DNA of 64,000 nt from REEB95 sp963762425 (lineage in GTDB: Bacteria > Pseudomonadota > Alphaproteobacteria > ATCC43930 > CGMCC-115725). Position 1 is the first letter of the stretch; every line of letters begins with the position of its first letter. The DNA is taken from NCBI GenBank assembly GCA_963762425.1, contig CAVXKY010000004.1:310001-374000 (forward strand), given 5' to 3'. Positions 39,787 to 48,803 of the stretch are shown in pieces. The notes under the pieces are model-generated. The model had not been told where the DNA came from, searched no databases, and saw only the letters and a list, made by a program, of their open reading frames with translations. Made by a program: the position numbers and the translations under genes.

Positions 39787-40626
39787 ATGAAGAAATGGAA
39801 CATGATCATCGACGTCGCCGAGTGCACCAATTGCAACCTGTGCACCCTCGCGGCGATGGACGAATACGTCGGCAACGATTTTCCCGGTTATGCCGCGCCG
39901 ATGCCGAAGCATGGGCACAAGTGGATCAATATCCTGCAGAAGGAACGGGGACAGATTCCGATGATGGACATCGCCTATGTTCCCACGATGTGCAACCACT
40001 GCGACGACGCGCCCTGCATCAAAGCGGCGAAGAACGGCGCCATTTCCAAGCGGGACGACGGCATCGTGCTGATCGATCCAGTGAAAGCCAAGGGGCAGAA
40101 ACACCTGGTCGATTCCTGTCCCTACGGCCATATCTGGTGGAACGAGGAACTCCAAATCCCGCAGGCCTGGCCTTTCGACGCGCATCTTCTGGATCAGGGC
40201 TGGGACAAGACTCGCGGGGACCAGTCCTGCCCGACCGGCGCGATGAAGACCGTGAAGCTCGAAGACGAGGACATGGCGCTTCTGGCGCGCGAGCAGGGCC
40301 TCGATGCGATGAAGGCGGAACTCGGCGCCAAGCCGCGCGTCTATTACAAGAATCTGTGGCGATATTCGACCTGCTTCATCGGCGGGGCCGTCTCGGCGAA
40401 GCTCGATGGCGCGGTCGATTGCGTCGAGGGCGCCAGCGTGCGGCTCTTGAAGGACGGCAAGACGGTCGCCGAAACCACGACCGACAATTACGGCGATTTC
40501 AAATTCGACAAGCTCGCGGAAGGTTCGGGCCGCTATTCCGTCGAGATCGCGGCCAAGGGCCGGGCCAAGAAGGTGCTGACCGCGGAACTTGGCGCCAGCA
40601 TCAATCTCGGCGAGATACAATTGTAG
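39787..40626 (+). CDS. Iron-sulfur small subunit of the transhydroxylase-like enzyme, with reduced cluster ligands
   Basis: The 279 residues align in order with the transhydroxylase beta subunit: IDVAECTNCNLC, PTMCNHCDDAPCIKA, DGIVLIDPVKAKGQK, DSCPYG, then PRVYYKNLWRY and a C-terminal beta-sandwich (VEGASVRLLKDGKTVAETTTDNYGDFKFD). Only eight Cys occur in the first 150 residues (13, 16, 19, 69, 72, 77, 111, 148). The fourth Cys of the first motif is Ala, and the CxxC normally before AHLL is WPFD. Fewer [4Fe-4S] clusters than in the model enzyme are therefore expected. It lies 18 bases from the large-subunit gene. Confidence 0.87.
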   Translation: MKKWNMIIDVAECTNCNLCTLAAMDEYVGNDFPGYAAPMPKHGHKWINILQKERGQIPMMDIAYVPTMCNHCDDAPCIKAAKNGAISKRDDGIVLIDPVKAKGQKHLVDSCPYGHIWWNEELQIPQAWPFDAHLLDQGWDKTRGDQSCPTGAMKTVKLEDEDMALLAREQGLDAMKAELGAKPRVYYKNLWRYSTCFIGGAVSAKLDGAVDCVEGASVRLLKDGKTVAETTTDNYGDFKFDKLAEGSGRYSVEIAAKGRAKKVLTAELGASINLGEIQL

Positions 40627-40632
40627 CAACGC

Positions 40633-41085
40633 TTGCCCGCTAATCTCGAGCCCGGTTTCCTGGAACCCCTCTCGGCGATGGCCGAGGTTCTGCTGCGCGC
40701 CACCACCGGCCTCCTGCTGATTCCGCACGGGCTCCGGGCGTTCTATGGGTTCTTTCCGAACAGCGGGTCGCGGCTCCTGAACAAGGCCGCGCTGGCCGCG
40801 TCGCTGGCTAGGTCAGGTTACCGGCCCGGCATGTTCTGGGCGACGGTCGTGTGGTTCGTGGAATTCGTCGCCGGGCCGATGCTGGTGTTGGGGTTGTGCA
40901 CGCATTTCGCCGCGTTTCTGGTATTCGTGTTCATGCTGGGCTCGACGGTCGATCATGCGCGCGCCGACGGATATTTCTGGAACAAGCTGGGACTCGAATA
41001 CCCTTTGCTGTGGTCGATCGCCGCTTTCTACTTTGTTTTCCACGGCGGCGGGCGGTATTCGATCGATTTCCTGATCGGCTGGTAA
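40633..41085 (+). CDS. DoxX-family membrane protein
   Basis: About 150 residues with four hydrophobic helices, LLIPHGLRAFYGFF, PGMFWATVVWFVEFVAGPMLVLGL and a terminal SIDFLIGW, as in DoxX proteins. DoxX proteins are linked to quinone or thiosulfate oxidation and to membrane redox in other systems. Six bases after the small subunit, it may connect the molybdoenzyme to the quinone pool. TTG 40633 is used here; ATG 40678 is an alternative start. Confidence 0.8.
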   Translation: MPANLEPGFLEPLSAMAEVLLRATTGLLLIPHGLRAFYGFFPNSGSRLLNKAALAASLARSGYRPGMFWATVVWFVEFVAGPMLVLGLCTHFAAFLVFVFMLGSTVDHARADGYFWNKLGLEYPLLWSIAAFYFVFHGGGRYSIDFLIGW

Positions 41086-41090
41086 AATAT

Positions 41091-41693
41091 TTATTGATTG
41101 CTCAGTTTGTCTTCCGCTTTCGCAAGGTTTTTCATGCGGCCGTCCCAGCGTTTCGCGAAAGCCGTTTCGATGCCGAAATGATCGAGCACCCGCGTCACGA
41201 TATGATCGACGATGTCGTTGATGGATTCGGGATGGTTGTAGAAGGCGGGCATCGGCGGAATGATCGACACCCCGATCCGCGCCAGCTTCAGCATGTTTTC
41301 GAGGTGCACTTCCGATAACGGCGATTCGCGCGCGACCAAAACGAGGCGCCGCCGCTCCTTGAGAATGACGTCGGCGGCGCGATGCACCAGGTGTTCGCCG
41401 TAACCATGGGCGATACAGGCAAGCGTGCGCATCGAGCAGGGGATCACCACCATCCCTTCGGTGATGAATGAACCCGACGAAATCTCCGCCGCCATGTTGG
41501 CCGGATTGTGATTGACGGTGGCGAGCGCGCACACCTGTTTGACGGTATAGGGCGTCTCATGTTCGATGGTTCGTTGCGCCCACTTGCTGACGATGAGATG
41601 AGATTCCACCTCGCTGTCCTTGAGCGCCTCGAGCAGCCGCACGCCGAGGATTGCACCGGTTGCGCCGGTCAGGGCAACGATCAGGCGTCGCAT
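41091..41693 (-). CDS. ubiX: UbiX-type flavin prenyltransferase
   Basis: UbiX attaches dimethylallyl to FMN to make the prenyl-FMN cofactor needed by UbiD decarboxylases. The 200-residue product has the flavoprotein start MRRLIVALTGATGAILGVRLLEAL, then SGSFITEGMVVIPCSMRTLACIAHG and LVLVARESPLSEVHLENMLKL. ATG 41693 follows AGAGAGAAAG. It is the only UbiX in the window, against four UbiD genes, so it presumably serves all of them. It is convergent with the doxX gene. Confidence 0.94.
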   Translation of the reverse strand: MRRLIVALTGATGAILGVRLLEALKDSEVESHLIVSKWAQRTIEHETPYTVKQVCALATVNHNPANMAAEISSGSFITEGMVVIPCSMRTLACIAHGYGEHLVHRAADVILKERRRLVLVARESPLSEVHLENMLKLARIGVSIIPPMPAFYNHPESINDIVDHIVTRVLDHFGIETAFAKRWDGRMKNLAKAEDKLSNQ

Positions 41694-41756
41694 CTTTCTC
41701 TCTCCACGTTGGCCGAGGCGCCCGGGCGCTTCCACGTCGCCGGGTTCATCGGTTCG

Positions 41757-42251
41757 TCACTTCGAAAATTCCGTCGATACCTCGAGCGTTTCCTTATGGC
41801 CGAAGCCCTTGGTGTTGTCGATCATGACCAGACGCGCCGGTTCCAGGCGATAGACCGATATCCTTGCATAGGCTTGGCGCAGCTCTGCCGGCCCCGCCGT
41901 CAATTGCCGCAGGAAGGGGTAACGCGCCTCGAGCAACGCCAGGAGCCGCATCCGATGGTCCTCCGCCACGATCCGGCGCGCCGTGCCGGCGATCTGCACG
42001 CCGCGAATGGCGGCAAAATCAGAGTAATCCGGCGCGATGGTCGCCGCAACGCGGGAATCGGCCTCGATTTCGCGGGAATGCCTGGTATCGGGCTCGGAAA
42101 TCCAAACCAGCGCCAAGCCGTCGCAAGCATAAAACAGGTTGGCGGCGTGCGGTCCGTTGGGGCCGGACGTGGCGAGCGACATCACATGGTGAGCCGCGAG
42201 GAACGAGCCGATACGGTCGGCGAGATCGGCACTCATGGCGAAAGCGTCCAT
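41757..42251 (-). CDS. Pyridoxamine-5'-phosphate-oxidase-like flavin-binding protein
   Basis: About 164 residues with split-barrel features: MSLATSGPNGPHAANLFYACDGLALVWISEPDTRHSREIEADSRVAATI, then GVQIAGTARRI and YRLEPARLVMIDNTKGFGHKETLEV. Family members bind FMN, F420 or haem. The exact role is unknown. ATG 42251 or ATG 42236 (MSADLADRIG) may be the true start. It is probably an FMN protein linked to the neighbouring prenyl-FMN chemistry only by position. Confidence 0.75.
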   Translation of the reverse strand: MDAFAMSADLADRIGSFLAAHHVMSLATSGPNGPHAANLFYACDGLALVWISEPDTRHSREIEADSRVAATIAPDYSDFAAIRGVQIAGTARRIVAEDHRMRLLALLEARYPFLRQLTAGPAELRQAYARISVYRLEPARLVMIDNTKGFGHKETLEVSTEFSK

Positions 42252-42311
42252 CCTGTTCGACGGATGAGAAGGCGGCATTGTATTGGAATTCGATCGCGCG
42301 CGGCGGAATAA

Positions 42312-43103
42312 TTACCCCGCGAAAATCTCCTTGAGGCGCTTCACCATCTTCGCGTGGCGCGGCGCGTCGGCGACGCTGACCGCCTTGCCGACGCCGAGAT
42401 AGCGCTCGGCCACTTCCGGGTTCTTGAGCAGGGCCTTGCCGGTGCCGGAAAGCGCCACGCGGCCGTTCTCGATCACATAGGCGCGGTCGGAAATCGCCAG
42501 CGAGAGCTTGGCGTTCTGCTCGGAGAGCAGGATGGCGCGGCCTTCGGAGCGCAACGCGGCGATCATCCGGAAAATCTCCGACACCAGCACCGGCGCCAGG
42601 CCCAGCGAAGGTTCGTCCAGAACCATGATGCGGGGGGAAGCCATCAGGCCGCGCGCGATCACCAGCATCTGCTGTTGCCCGCCCGAGAGATTGGCCACAT
42701 GCTCGCGCCGGCGCTCGAGCAGCACGGGAAAGCTTTCGCACACGATCTCGATGCGCTTCCTCATCTCCGTCTCGGACAGGCTCTTGCGCTGGGCATAGGC
42801 GCCGAGGCGGAGGTTTTCCTCCACCGTCAGCCCGCCGAAAACCTGGCGGCCCTCGGGCACGTGCGATATTCCCCGGAGCACGCGGGCGCGCGGGCTCAGC
42901 CCGTCGATGCGCTGGCCTTCCAGGGTTATCTGGCCGGCGCGGATGGCGATCAGGCCGGAGATGGTCTTGACCAAGGTGGATTTGCCCGCGCCGTTGGCGC
43001 CGACCAGCGAAACGATCTCGCCCGCGCCCACCGTGATGTCGACGTCGTGGACGACATTGGCGGAATCATAGCCGGTGGAAACGCCCTTCAATTCGAGCAT
43101 CAC
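42312..43103 (-). CDS. ABC ATPase, LivF family (2)
   Basis: A 263-residue ATPase with Walker A GANGAGKST, signature LSGGQQQM, Walker B IMVLDEPSLGLAP and the LivF-type VPEGRQVFGGLTVEEN. The C-terminus is extended by about 25 residues (ADAPRHAKMVKRLKEIFAG) beyond the usual end. Its ATG overlaps the livG stop. Part of a second complete importer operon reading left from 46956. Confidence 0.93.
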   Translation of the reverse strand: MMLELKGVSTGYDSANVVHDVDITVGAGEIVSLVGANGAGKSTLVKTISGLIAIRAGQITLEGQRIDGLSPRARVLRGISHVPEGRQVFGGLTVEENLRLGAYAQRKSLSETEMRKRIEIVCESFPVLLERRREHVANLSGGQQQMLVIARGLMASPRIMVLDEPSLGLAPVLVSEIFRMIAALRSEGRAILLSEQNAKLSLAISDRAYVIENGRVALSGTGKALLKNPEVAERYLGVGKAVSVADAPRHAKMVKRLKEIFAG

Positions 43104-43867
43104 GTTTCCTCCCCGACATAGGCGGCGATGACGCGCTTGTCCTTCTGCATCTCGCGCGGCGTTCCGGCCGCCACGCTCTTGCCGGCGTCCAGCACGATTA
43201 CCCGGTCCGCCACGCCCATGACCAGCGACATGTTGTGCTCGACCACGATCACGGTGATGCCGCTGTCGCGCACCGCGCGCAACAGCTCGGCCAGATCCGC
43301 GGTCTCGGCGTCGTTGAGGCCGGCGGCGGGCTCGTCCAATAATAGAAGCCGCGGTCCGGCCATCAGCGCGCGCACCACTTCCAGCAGCTTCTGCCCGCCC
43401 ATGGGCAGGTCGGTCGCCGCCATGTTGCGGAATGGCTCCAATCCCACCAGTTCCAACAGCGCATCGGCCTTGGCCGCAAGGGCGTGTTCCTCGGCCCTAG
43501 CGCCCGGCAGCCACAGCATCTGCCGCCAGACCGCGCTTTTCGCATGCATGTGCGCGCCCGCGAGCGCGTTTTCGAGCGCGCTCATGCCGGGGAAAATCCG
43601 CGCGGTCTGGAAGGTGCGGATCAGGCCCCGCGCCGCGATCTCGCCCGGGCCGAGGCCCAGGATGGACTCGCCGTAGAATTTCACCTCGCCCGCATCGGCC
43701 GGGTAGAGGTTGGTCACCAGATTGAACAGCGTGGTCTTGCCCGCGCCATTAGGACCGATCACGGCGGTGAGGCTGCCCTGGGGCACGCTGAGGCTCACGT
43801 CGGAAATCGCCTTCACGCCGCCGAAGCTTTTCCAGAGATTCTTTATCTCCAGCGCCAACTCGGTCAT
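43100..43867 (-). CDS. ABC ATPase, LivG family (2)
   Basis: A 255-residue ATPase with GPNGAGKTTL, ARGLIRTFQTARIFPGMSALENAL (LivG-specific insertion), LLLLDEPAAGLN and VVEHNMSLVMGVADRV. Frame intact. It overlaps the fused permease gene by four bases and the livF gene by four bases. Confidence 0.94.
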   Translation of the reverse strand: MTELALEIKNLWKSFGGVKAISDVSLSVPQGSLTAVIGPNGAGKTTLFNLVTNLYPADAGEVKFYGESILGLGPGEIAARGLIRTFQTARIFPGMSALENALAGAHMHAKSAVWRQMLWLPGARAEEHALAAKADALLELVGLEPFRNMAATDLPMGGQKLLEVVRALMAGPRLLLLDEPAAGLNDAETADLAELLRAVRDSGITVIVVEHNMSLVMGVADRVIVLDAGKSVAAGTPREMQKDKRVIAAYVGEET

Positions 43868-45750
43868 GGCTTGACCTCTGCCGGCGGTTTGCGGCGGAAG
43901 ATCGCCGTCACCGGCGCGGCCAAGGCGCCGAACATGCCGTCGCGCAGCCAGAGGAAGCAGATTACCAGCAGCGCGCCCTCGGCGAAGGTCTTGTAGAGCG
44001 CGAAGGGCTGGAAGACGGTGGGCAGCAAGGTCAGGAGCGCCACCCCCAGGATCGGGCCGATCAGCGTGCCTTCGCCGCCCGCCACCAGCATGGCGATCAT
44101 CTCGAAGGAACGCGGCGTGCCGACCATCTCGGGCGACAGGAAATGGAAATAGAAGGCGTAGAGGCTGCCCGAAAGCGAGCCGAGCACGGCGCTGATCAGC
44201 ACCGCGGCGAGCTTGATGCGCACCACGTTGATGCCGAGCGCGGCGGCCGCGATCGGGTCGGTCCTGACCGTCTTCAAGGCGCGGCCGAAGCTCGAACGCA
44301 TGCCGCCAAAAAGCAGCAGCACCAAGGCCACGATGATAACCGTCACCAGGTAATACATCGACAACGGCGTCGAGAAGGTGAAGCCGGGCACGGCGAAGGA
44401 CGGGATGCCGGCCAGGCCCGAAGGCCCGCCGGTGGTCTCGGTCATGCCCACGGTCAATGAATCGACCAGCAGGCCGAAGGCGAGCGTCGCCAGCGCCAGG
44501 TAATGGCCGCGCAAGCGCAAGGTGACGAAGGACAAGGCCAGCGCCGACACCAGCGAGAGCGCCATGCCGGCCAGCGTGCCCAAAAGCGGCGAGACGCCAT
44601 AGGTCACGGCCAGGATGGACGCGGTGTAGCCGCCGATGGCCATGAACCCGGCCTGGCCCAGGCTCACCTGCCCGGCGAAGCCCATCAGCACGTCGAGGCC
44701 GAGCACGGCGATGTAGAGGATGCCGGTGATGACCAGCGAGTTCAGGATGCTGCGGCCGGGCAGGAGCCAGGGCAGCGCCAGCAGCAGCGCCACGGCCGCG
44801 ACGGCGAAGACGAGTCCGCCCTTGCCCTCGATGCGCAGGATGGCGCGGTAGACCCGCTGCTCGTCGCGCACGTCGGTGCGCCGCGCCGGGCCCACCGGAA
44901 AGAGGCCGTTGGGCCGCCACAGCAACACCGCCAGCAGCAGCGCCAGCGCCAGCGCATTGGCGAACAGCGAGGAGACGTAACCCGCCGCCACTTGCTCGGC
45001 CACGCCCAGAAAGAGGCCGCCGAACACCGAGCCGAGAAAGGAGCCCATGCCGCCGATGGCGACGGAAATGAACCCGAAATTGGTGAAGAAGCGGCCGGTG
45101 TCGAATTCGAGCGAGGTAATCGGCGCCACGGCGATGCCGCTGACGCCGGCGATGAGCGCGGCCAGGCCGAAGCTCAAGAGCGTCATGCGCGGCACGTCGA
45201 TGCCCATGAGCCGCGCCGCCATGCGGTTCTCGGCGCAGGCCCGGAGCGCCATGCCCAGCGTGGTGCGCTGGATCAAAAGCCACAGCGCGGCAACGATCGA
45301 AGCGGCGATGCCGGCGATCCAGAAGCCCTGGGTCGGCACGCGAATCTCGCCGATCAGCACCGGCGCCTCGCCCGAGAAGGGCGGCAGCGCATAGGGTTGG
45401 CTCGACCAGAAGATCAGCAACAGGCCTTCGATCAGCGTCAGGAGACCCGCCGTCATCACCAGCATGGAGCTGGGAGGAAGCCGCGGCAGCGCCGGCACGA
45501 AAGTCGCCGCGCCCAGCGCCAGTCCGAAGAGCCCGGTGCCGAGCGAAGCCGCGAGCGCGGCCATCAGCACCGGCCAGCCCAGCGCCACCTGGAAGGTGTA
45601 CATCAGCAGCGCGCCCAGCACGCAGAACGCGCCCTGCGACAGGTTGATGACGCCGGTGACGCGGAAGACCAACGAGAAGCCCAGCGCGATGACGGCGAAG
45701 ACCGCGCCTTGCAGCAGCCCGCCGATAACGATCTGAATCGCGAGATTCAC
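43864..45750 (-). CDS. Fused LivH-LivM branched-chain-type ABC permease
   Basis: The 628-residue protein combines a LivH half (residues 1-290, GFSLVFRVTGVINLSQGAFCVLGA) and a LivM half (from about 320, DVLMGFAGQVSLGQAGFMAIGGYTA, ending with LLPTVFQPFALYKTFAEGALLVICF). Together they would form both halves of the channel in one chain. GTG start at 45750. The linker around residues 285-315 is polar (RRTDVRDEQRVYR). It works with LivF/LivG (2) and the binding protein encoded upstream. Likely cargo is an aromatic acid, by context. Confidence 0.92.
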   Translation of the reverse strand: MNLAIQIVIGGLLQGAVFAVIALGFSLVFRVTGVINLSQGAFCVLGALLMYTFQVALGWPVLMAALAASLGTGLFGLALGAATFVPALPRLPPSSMLVMTAGLLTLIEGLLLIFWSSQPYALPPFSGEAPVLIGEIRVPTQGFWIAGIAASIVAALWLLIQRTTLGMALRACAENRMAARLMGIDVPRMTLLSFGLAALIAGVSGIAVAPITSLEFDTGRFFTNFGFISVAIGGMGSFLGSVFGGLFLGVAEQVAAGYVSSLFANALALALLLAVLLWRPNGLFPVGPARRTDVRDEQRVYRAILRIEGKGGLVFAVAAVALLLALPWLLPGRSILNSLVITGILYIAVLGLDVLMGFAGQVSLGQAGFMAIGGYTASILAVTYGVSPLLGTLAGMALSLVSALALSFVTLRLRGHYLALATLAFGLLVDSLTVGMTETTGGPSGLAGIPSFAVPGFTFSTPLSMYYLVTVIIVALVLLLFGGMRSSFGRALKTVRTDPIAAAALGINVVRIKLAAVLISAVLGSLSGSLYAFYFHFLSPEMVGTPRSFEMIAMLVAGGEGTLIGPILGVALLTLLPTVFQPFALYKTFAEGALLVICFLWLRDGMFGALAAPVTAIFRRKPPAEVKP

Positions 45751-45762
45751 GGGTTAATCCGC

Positions 45763-46956
45763 TCAGTTGAGCGGAATGCCGGTCGGCTTGCTGACGATTT
45801 CCCAGAGGTTCTTGGCCGGCGCCCAGCGCGTCACCACCGTGTCGGAGACGTCGAGGCCGCGCTGCGGCACGGCGGTGAAATCGTAGATGCCGTTGACGCC
45901 GGCATAGCCCTTGGTCTGCTCGAGCGCCGCGCGCAACTGCGCCGCGTTGGCGCCGGTCCCGAGCTTCTTCAGCGCCTCGATCACGATCATGCCCGGCTCC
46001 CATGCCAATTCGGAGGCGATGTCGGGCTGCACGCCGTTGTCCTCGAAAGCCTTGTAGAACACCCGGCTCTTGGCCGCGACCGCCGGGCTGAGCAGCGTCG
46101 GATCGCGCACCACCCATTGCGCCGCCGGAATGTAGAGCTGCCGAGGAAGGAAACTCTTGTACTGGGTCATCTGGGCGTAGGTCATGTTGCCGTCGGTGGT
46201 GGCCACGGGCACGTCGAGCCCTGTCTGCTGGATCGCGCGGAAAACGGTGGCGACCGGCGCGCCGGTGCTCCAGACGATCAGGGCCTGGGGCTTCGACGCC
46301 TTGATGTTTTCGATCTGGGCCGAGACGCTCAGATCGGTGGTGTTGAAATGCTCGCGCGCCGTCACCTGGATGTCCTTATTCTCGGGCTTTTGCAAAAGCG
46401 CGTCGATGTTCTTCTCCGCGTCCTGGCCCGAGGCGTCGGTCGAGAATATCAGGCCGAATTTCTTCCAGCCCTTCATGTGGAAATAGCGGATCGCCGCGTC
46501 GGCGAGATCGACGGTCGAGACGCTCGCGGTGAAGACGTTGCTGCCGGCATCGGGATGGATGCCGGGCGAGAAGCAGTACATCACCGGCCCGTCCGCCATC
46601 AGCGGCATCATGGCGCGGCAGGTCGCCACCAGCGACGAGCCCAGGATCACCGCCGGCTTGGCGGCGATGATGTCGGTGGCGAGCTGGACCGCGACTTGCG
46701 GATTGGTCTGGTCGTCGTGGAAGACGAAAGCGATCGGACGGCCCTGGATGCCGCCCGAATCGTTCACCGCTTTCTCGGCGAATTGCAGCGCCTGCTGCTC
46801 GCCCTTGCCGAGGAAGGCGCCCGGACCGGTCAGGGAGAGGATGACGTTGATGTCGAAATCCTCGGCGGCCCGGGCGGAAGAGACCGGGAACAGGGACAGG
46901 GCCGCATAGAACAGCACCCCCGCCAAGGCGGGAACGGCGTGGACTCTGATCTTCAA
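45763..46956 (-). CDS. Branched-chain-type ABC transporter substrate-binding protein (2)
   Basis: A 397-residue periplasmic protein with a Sec signal (residues 1-30, SSARA-AEDF), INVILSLTGPGAFLGKGEQQALQFAEKAVNDSGGIQG and QTNPQVAVQLATDIIAAKPAVILG. It uses a TTG start with a clear GGAGGG nine bases upstream. It heads the second importer operon. It is clearly different in sequence from binding protein 1, so the two systems probably import different aromatic acids. Confidence 0.9.
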   Translation of the reverse strand: MKIRVHAVPALAGVLFYAALSLFPVSSARAAEDFDINVILSLTGPGAFLGKGEQQALQFAEKAVNDSGGIQGRPIAFVFHDDQTNPQVAVQLATDIIAAKPAVILGSSLVATCRAMMPLMADGPVMYCFSPGIHPDAGSNVFTASVSTVDLADAAIRYFHMKGWKKFGLIFSTDASGQDAEKNIDALLQKPENKDIQVTAREHFNTTDLSVSAQIENIKASKPQALIVWSTGAPVATVFRAIQQTGLDVPVATTDGNMTYAQMTQYKSFLPRQLYIPAAQWVVRDPTLLSPAVAAKSRVFYKAFEDNGVQPDIASELAWEPGMIVIEALKKLGTGANAAQLRAALEQTKGYAGVNGIYDFTAVPQRGLDVSDTVVTRWAPAKNLWEIVSKPTGIPLN

Positions 46957-47150
46957 GGCCGTTCCCTCCCTTTATGCCGATTGCGGCGCATTATTCATTC
47001 CGCGGGGCCCCCCGGCAAGGCCCAAACGCCGCCATGCCCCCGATTTGTCCTCATCGCGGGTTGCCTATCATTCGCGACGGCGCGCGGGTCCCCGGCAGGC
47101 GCGCCGCCATTAAGATCATGAACGGGCCGGCCGGCGGGAAAAGCGCGGCC

Positions 47151-48803
47151 TTACGTCTTCTTCTTCTTTTTGTTCTTCTTGTTTGCCGGCTTCTTTTCGC
47201 CCGGCTGGCGGCCGGGTTCGAAGCCGCCGACCTCATGATAGGTCACTTTGTTCTCGGTTTCGAACGCCCGGACGGCGGGAACCCGTCCCGGCAATCCAAG
47301 TTCCGTCCAACGCGCGGCGACCTTGTCATAGACGGTCTTGCGCAGCGTGGTGCGCTTGGAAAAGACCGGAAGATGACGGTGCTCCTTGCATGCGTTGATC
47401 AGCGCCTTCGACCCATAGGGCCGCTTTTCCGGAGGGTTCTGAGTCGGATCGAGCCACGTGCTCCAGGTGTTGCGCAGGATGTCGATGTCGTCGATCGGAT
47501 TGCAGCGGCTCGCCATCGCCCAGATGACCTGGTCCATGTCGGTCGGATCGATGTCCTCGTCCACGGCGATGATCCATTTGGTGTAATAGGCCCCGCCGGG
47601 GACCTGGGCCGCCAGCGCCAGCGCCTGCGCCGCGTGGCCGGCGTAACGCTGTTCCAGGCTGATCACGGTCATGCCGAAGCCGCCGGCCGCGGCGGGATGG
47701 GAATAGACGCCCTGGATGCCGGGGATGCCGAGCTTGTCGAGATCGTCCCAGATCTTGGACGAGCGGATGACGGAGAAGAAACCGCTCTGCTCGCAGGACG
47801 GATAATCCGCCATCAAGGCGTTGGTCAGGATCGGTTGCGAGCGGTAGTGCACCGCCGTGATGTCCACCAGCGGACAACCCGCTTCGGGCCGGCCGTAATA
47901 ACCGGGGAACTCGCCGAACGGCCCTTCCGACTTCACCGAATTGGGGCGGATGACGCCTTCGATGACCAGTTCCGCGTTGGCGGGTATCAGCAGATCGGTG
48001 GTCTTGCCGCGCACGACCGGGATCGGCTCCCCCTTGATGCCGCCGGCGTATTCGTACTCCGAAACGTTCTTGGGAAACGTCTGCGAGCCGACCAGCATGA
48101 ACAGAGGATCGATGCCCCAGGCGGCCGCGACCGCGATCGGCTTGCCCTGCTGCCAGGCCCGGGTGATGTGCAGGCGCGCATCCTTGCCGGGCGACAGATA
48201 GAGGCCGACTTGCGCCTTGCCCTGCACCATCATCCGGTAAGTGCCGATATTGAGATAGCCGCTGTCGGGATCGCGCGTGATCACCGCGTCGGCGGTGCCG
48301 GCATAGCGACCGCCGTCGAGCGGCCAATGACGCGGGATCGGCAACCGGTTCAGATCGATGCTTTTGCCCGTGAGGGTATTTTCATAAATCGGCGCCTTGG
48401 CCGCATTCACCTCGCGCGGCGGCAGGCGAAGCTTGAGCTTGTCCTTCACCCGCCGGATCAACTCGACCGTCGGCGTGTCCGCCGGCTCTTCCAAGGTGAG
48501 CGCGACGCGTTTCACGCTCGGGCCGATGACGTTCCACAGCATCTTGGCGCCGATCGGGCTGCCGTCGAAGCCGCGCGGACGCTCGAACAAGACCGCCGGC
48601 GAGGGTTGCTGCTTGGCGACGAGATAGGAGATCGCGCTCATCTCCTCGTCGCGGTCGACCGGCTGCCGCACGCGCACCAGCTCGCCGAGCTGCTCGACCT
48701 GCGACAGCCATTCGCGCAGATCCTGGATCGGTTTTCTCGCGGTCGCTTTCGACACATCGGCCTTCTTCAAGCCGACGCGGGATAAATCGACTATCTTGTT
48801 CAT
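47151..48803 (-). CDS. UbiD-family decarboxylase 3, with a Lys-rich C-terminal tail
   Basis: At 550 residues it is the longest of the four. It has NIGTYRMMVQGKAQVGLYLSPGKDARLH (catalytic Arg), VIEGVIRPN and EGPFGEFPGYYG with both Glu, then ISLEQRYAGHAAQALALAAQVPGG. The last 17 residues are almost all Lys/Asn (EKKPANKKNKKKKKT), absent from the other copies. ATG 48803 follows AGAGAGG. It is encoded as a single gene, oriented like the ABC operon ahead of it. The substrate is an unidentified aromatic or hydroxyaromatic acid. Confidence 0.9.
   Translation of the reverse strand: MNKIVDLSRVGLKKADVSKATARKPIQDLREWLSQVEQLGELVRVRQPVDRDEEMSAISYLVAKQQPSPAVLFERPRGFDGSPIGAKMLWNVIGPSVKRVALTLEEPADTPTVELIRRVKDKLKLRLPPREVNAAKAPIYENTLTGKSIDLNRLPIPRHWPLDGGRYAGTADAVITRDPDSGYLNIGTYRMMVQGKAQVGLYLSPGKDARLHITRAWQQGKPIAVAAAWGIDPLFMLVGSQTFPKNVSEYEYAGGIKGEPIPVVRGKTTDLLIPANAELVIEGVIRPNSVKSEGPFGEFPGYYGRPEAGCPLVDITAVHYRSQPILTNALMADYPSCEQSGFFSVIRSSKIWDDLDKLGIPGIQGVYSHPAAAGGFGMTVISLEQRYAGHAAQALALAAQVPGGAYYTKWIIAVDEDIDPTDMDQVIWAMASRCNPIDDIDILRNTWSTWLDPTQNPPEKRPYGSKALINACKEHRHLPVFSKRTTLRKTVYDKVAARWTELGLPGRVPAVRAFETENKVTYHEVGGFEPGRQPGEKKPANKKNKKKKKT

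Noticed and set aside
41864..42334. Plus-strand frame opposite the PNPOx-like gene
   Set aside because: Antisense shadow with no recognisable product; the minus-strand gene has clear family motifs.
44503..47121. An 872-codon plus-strand open frame opposite the second ABC operon
   Set aside because: It runs antisense to four clearly conserved transporter genes and has a low-complexity Gln/Arg/His/Glu composition with no domain.
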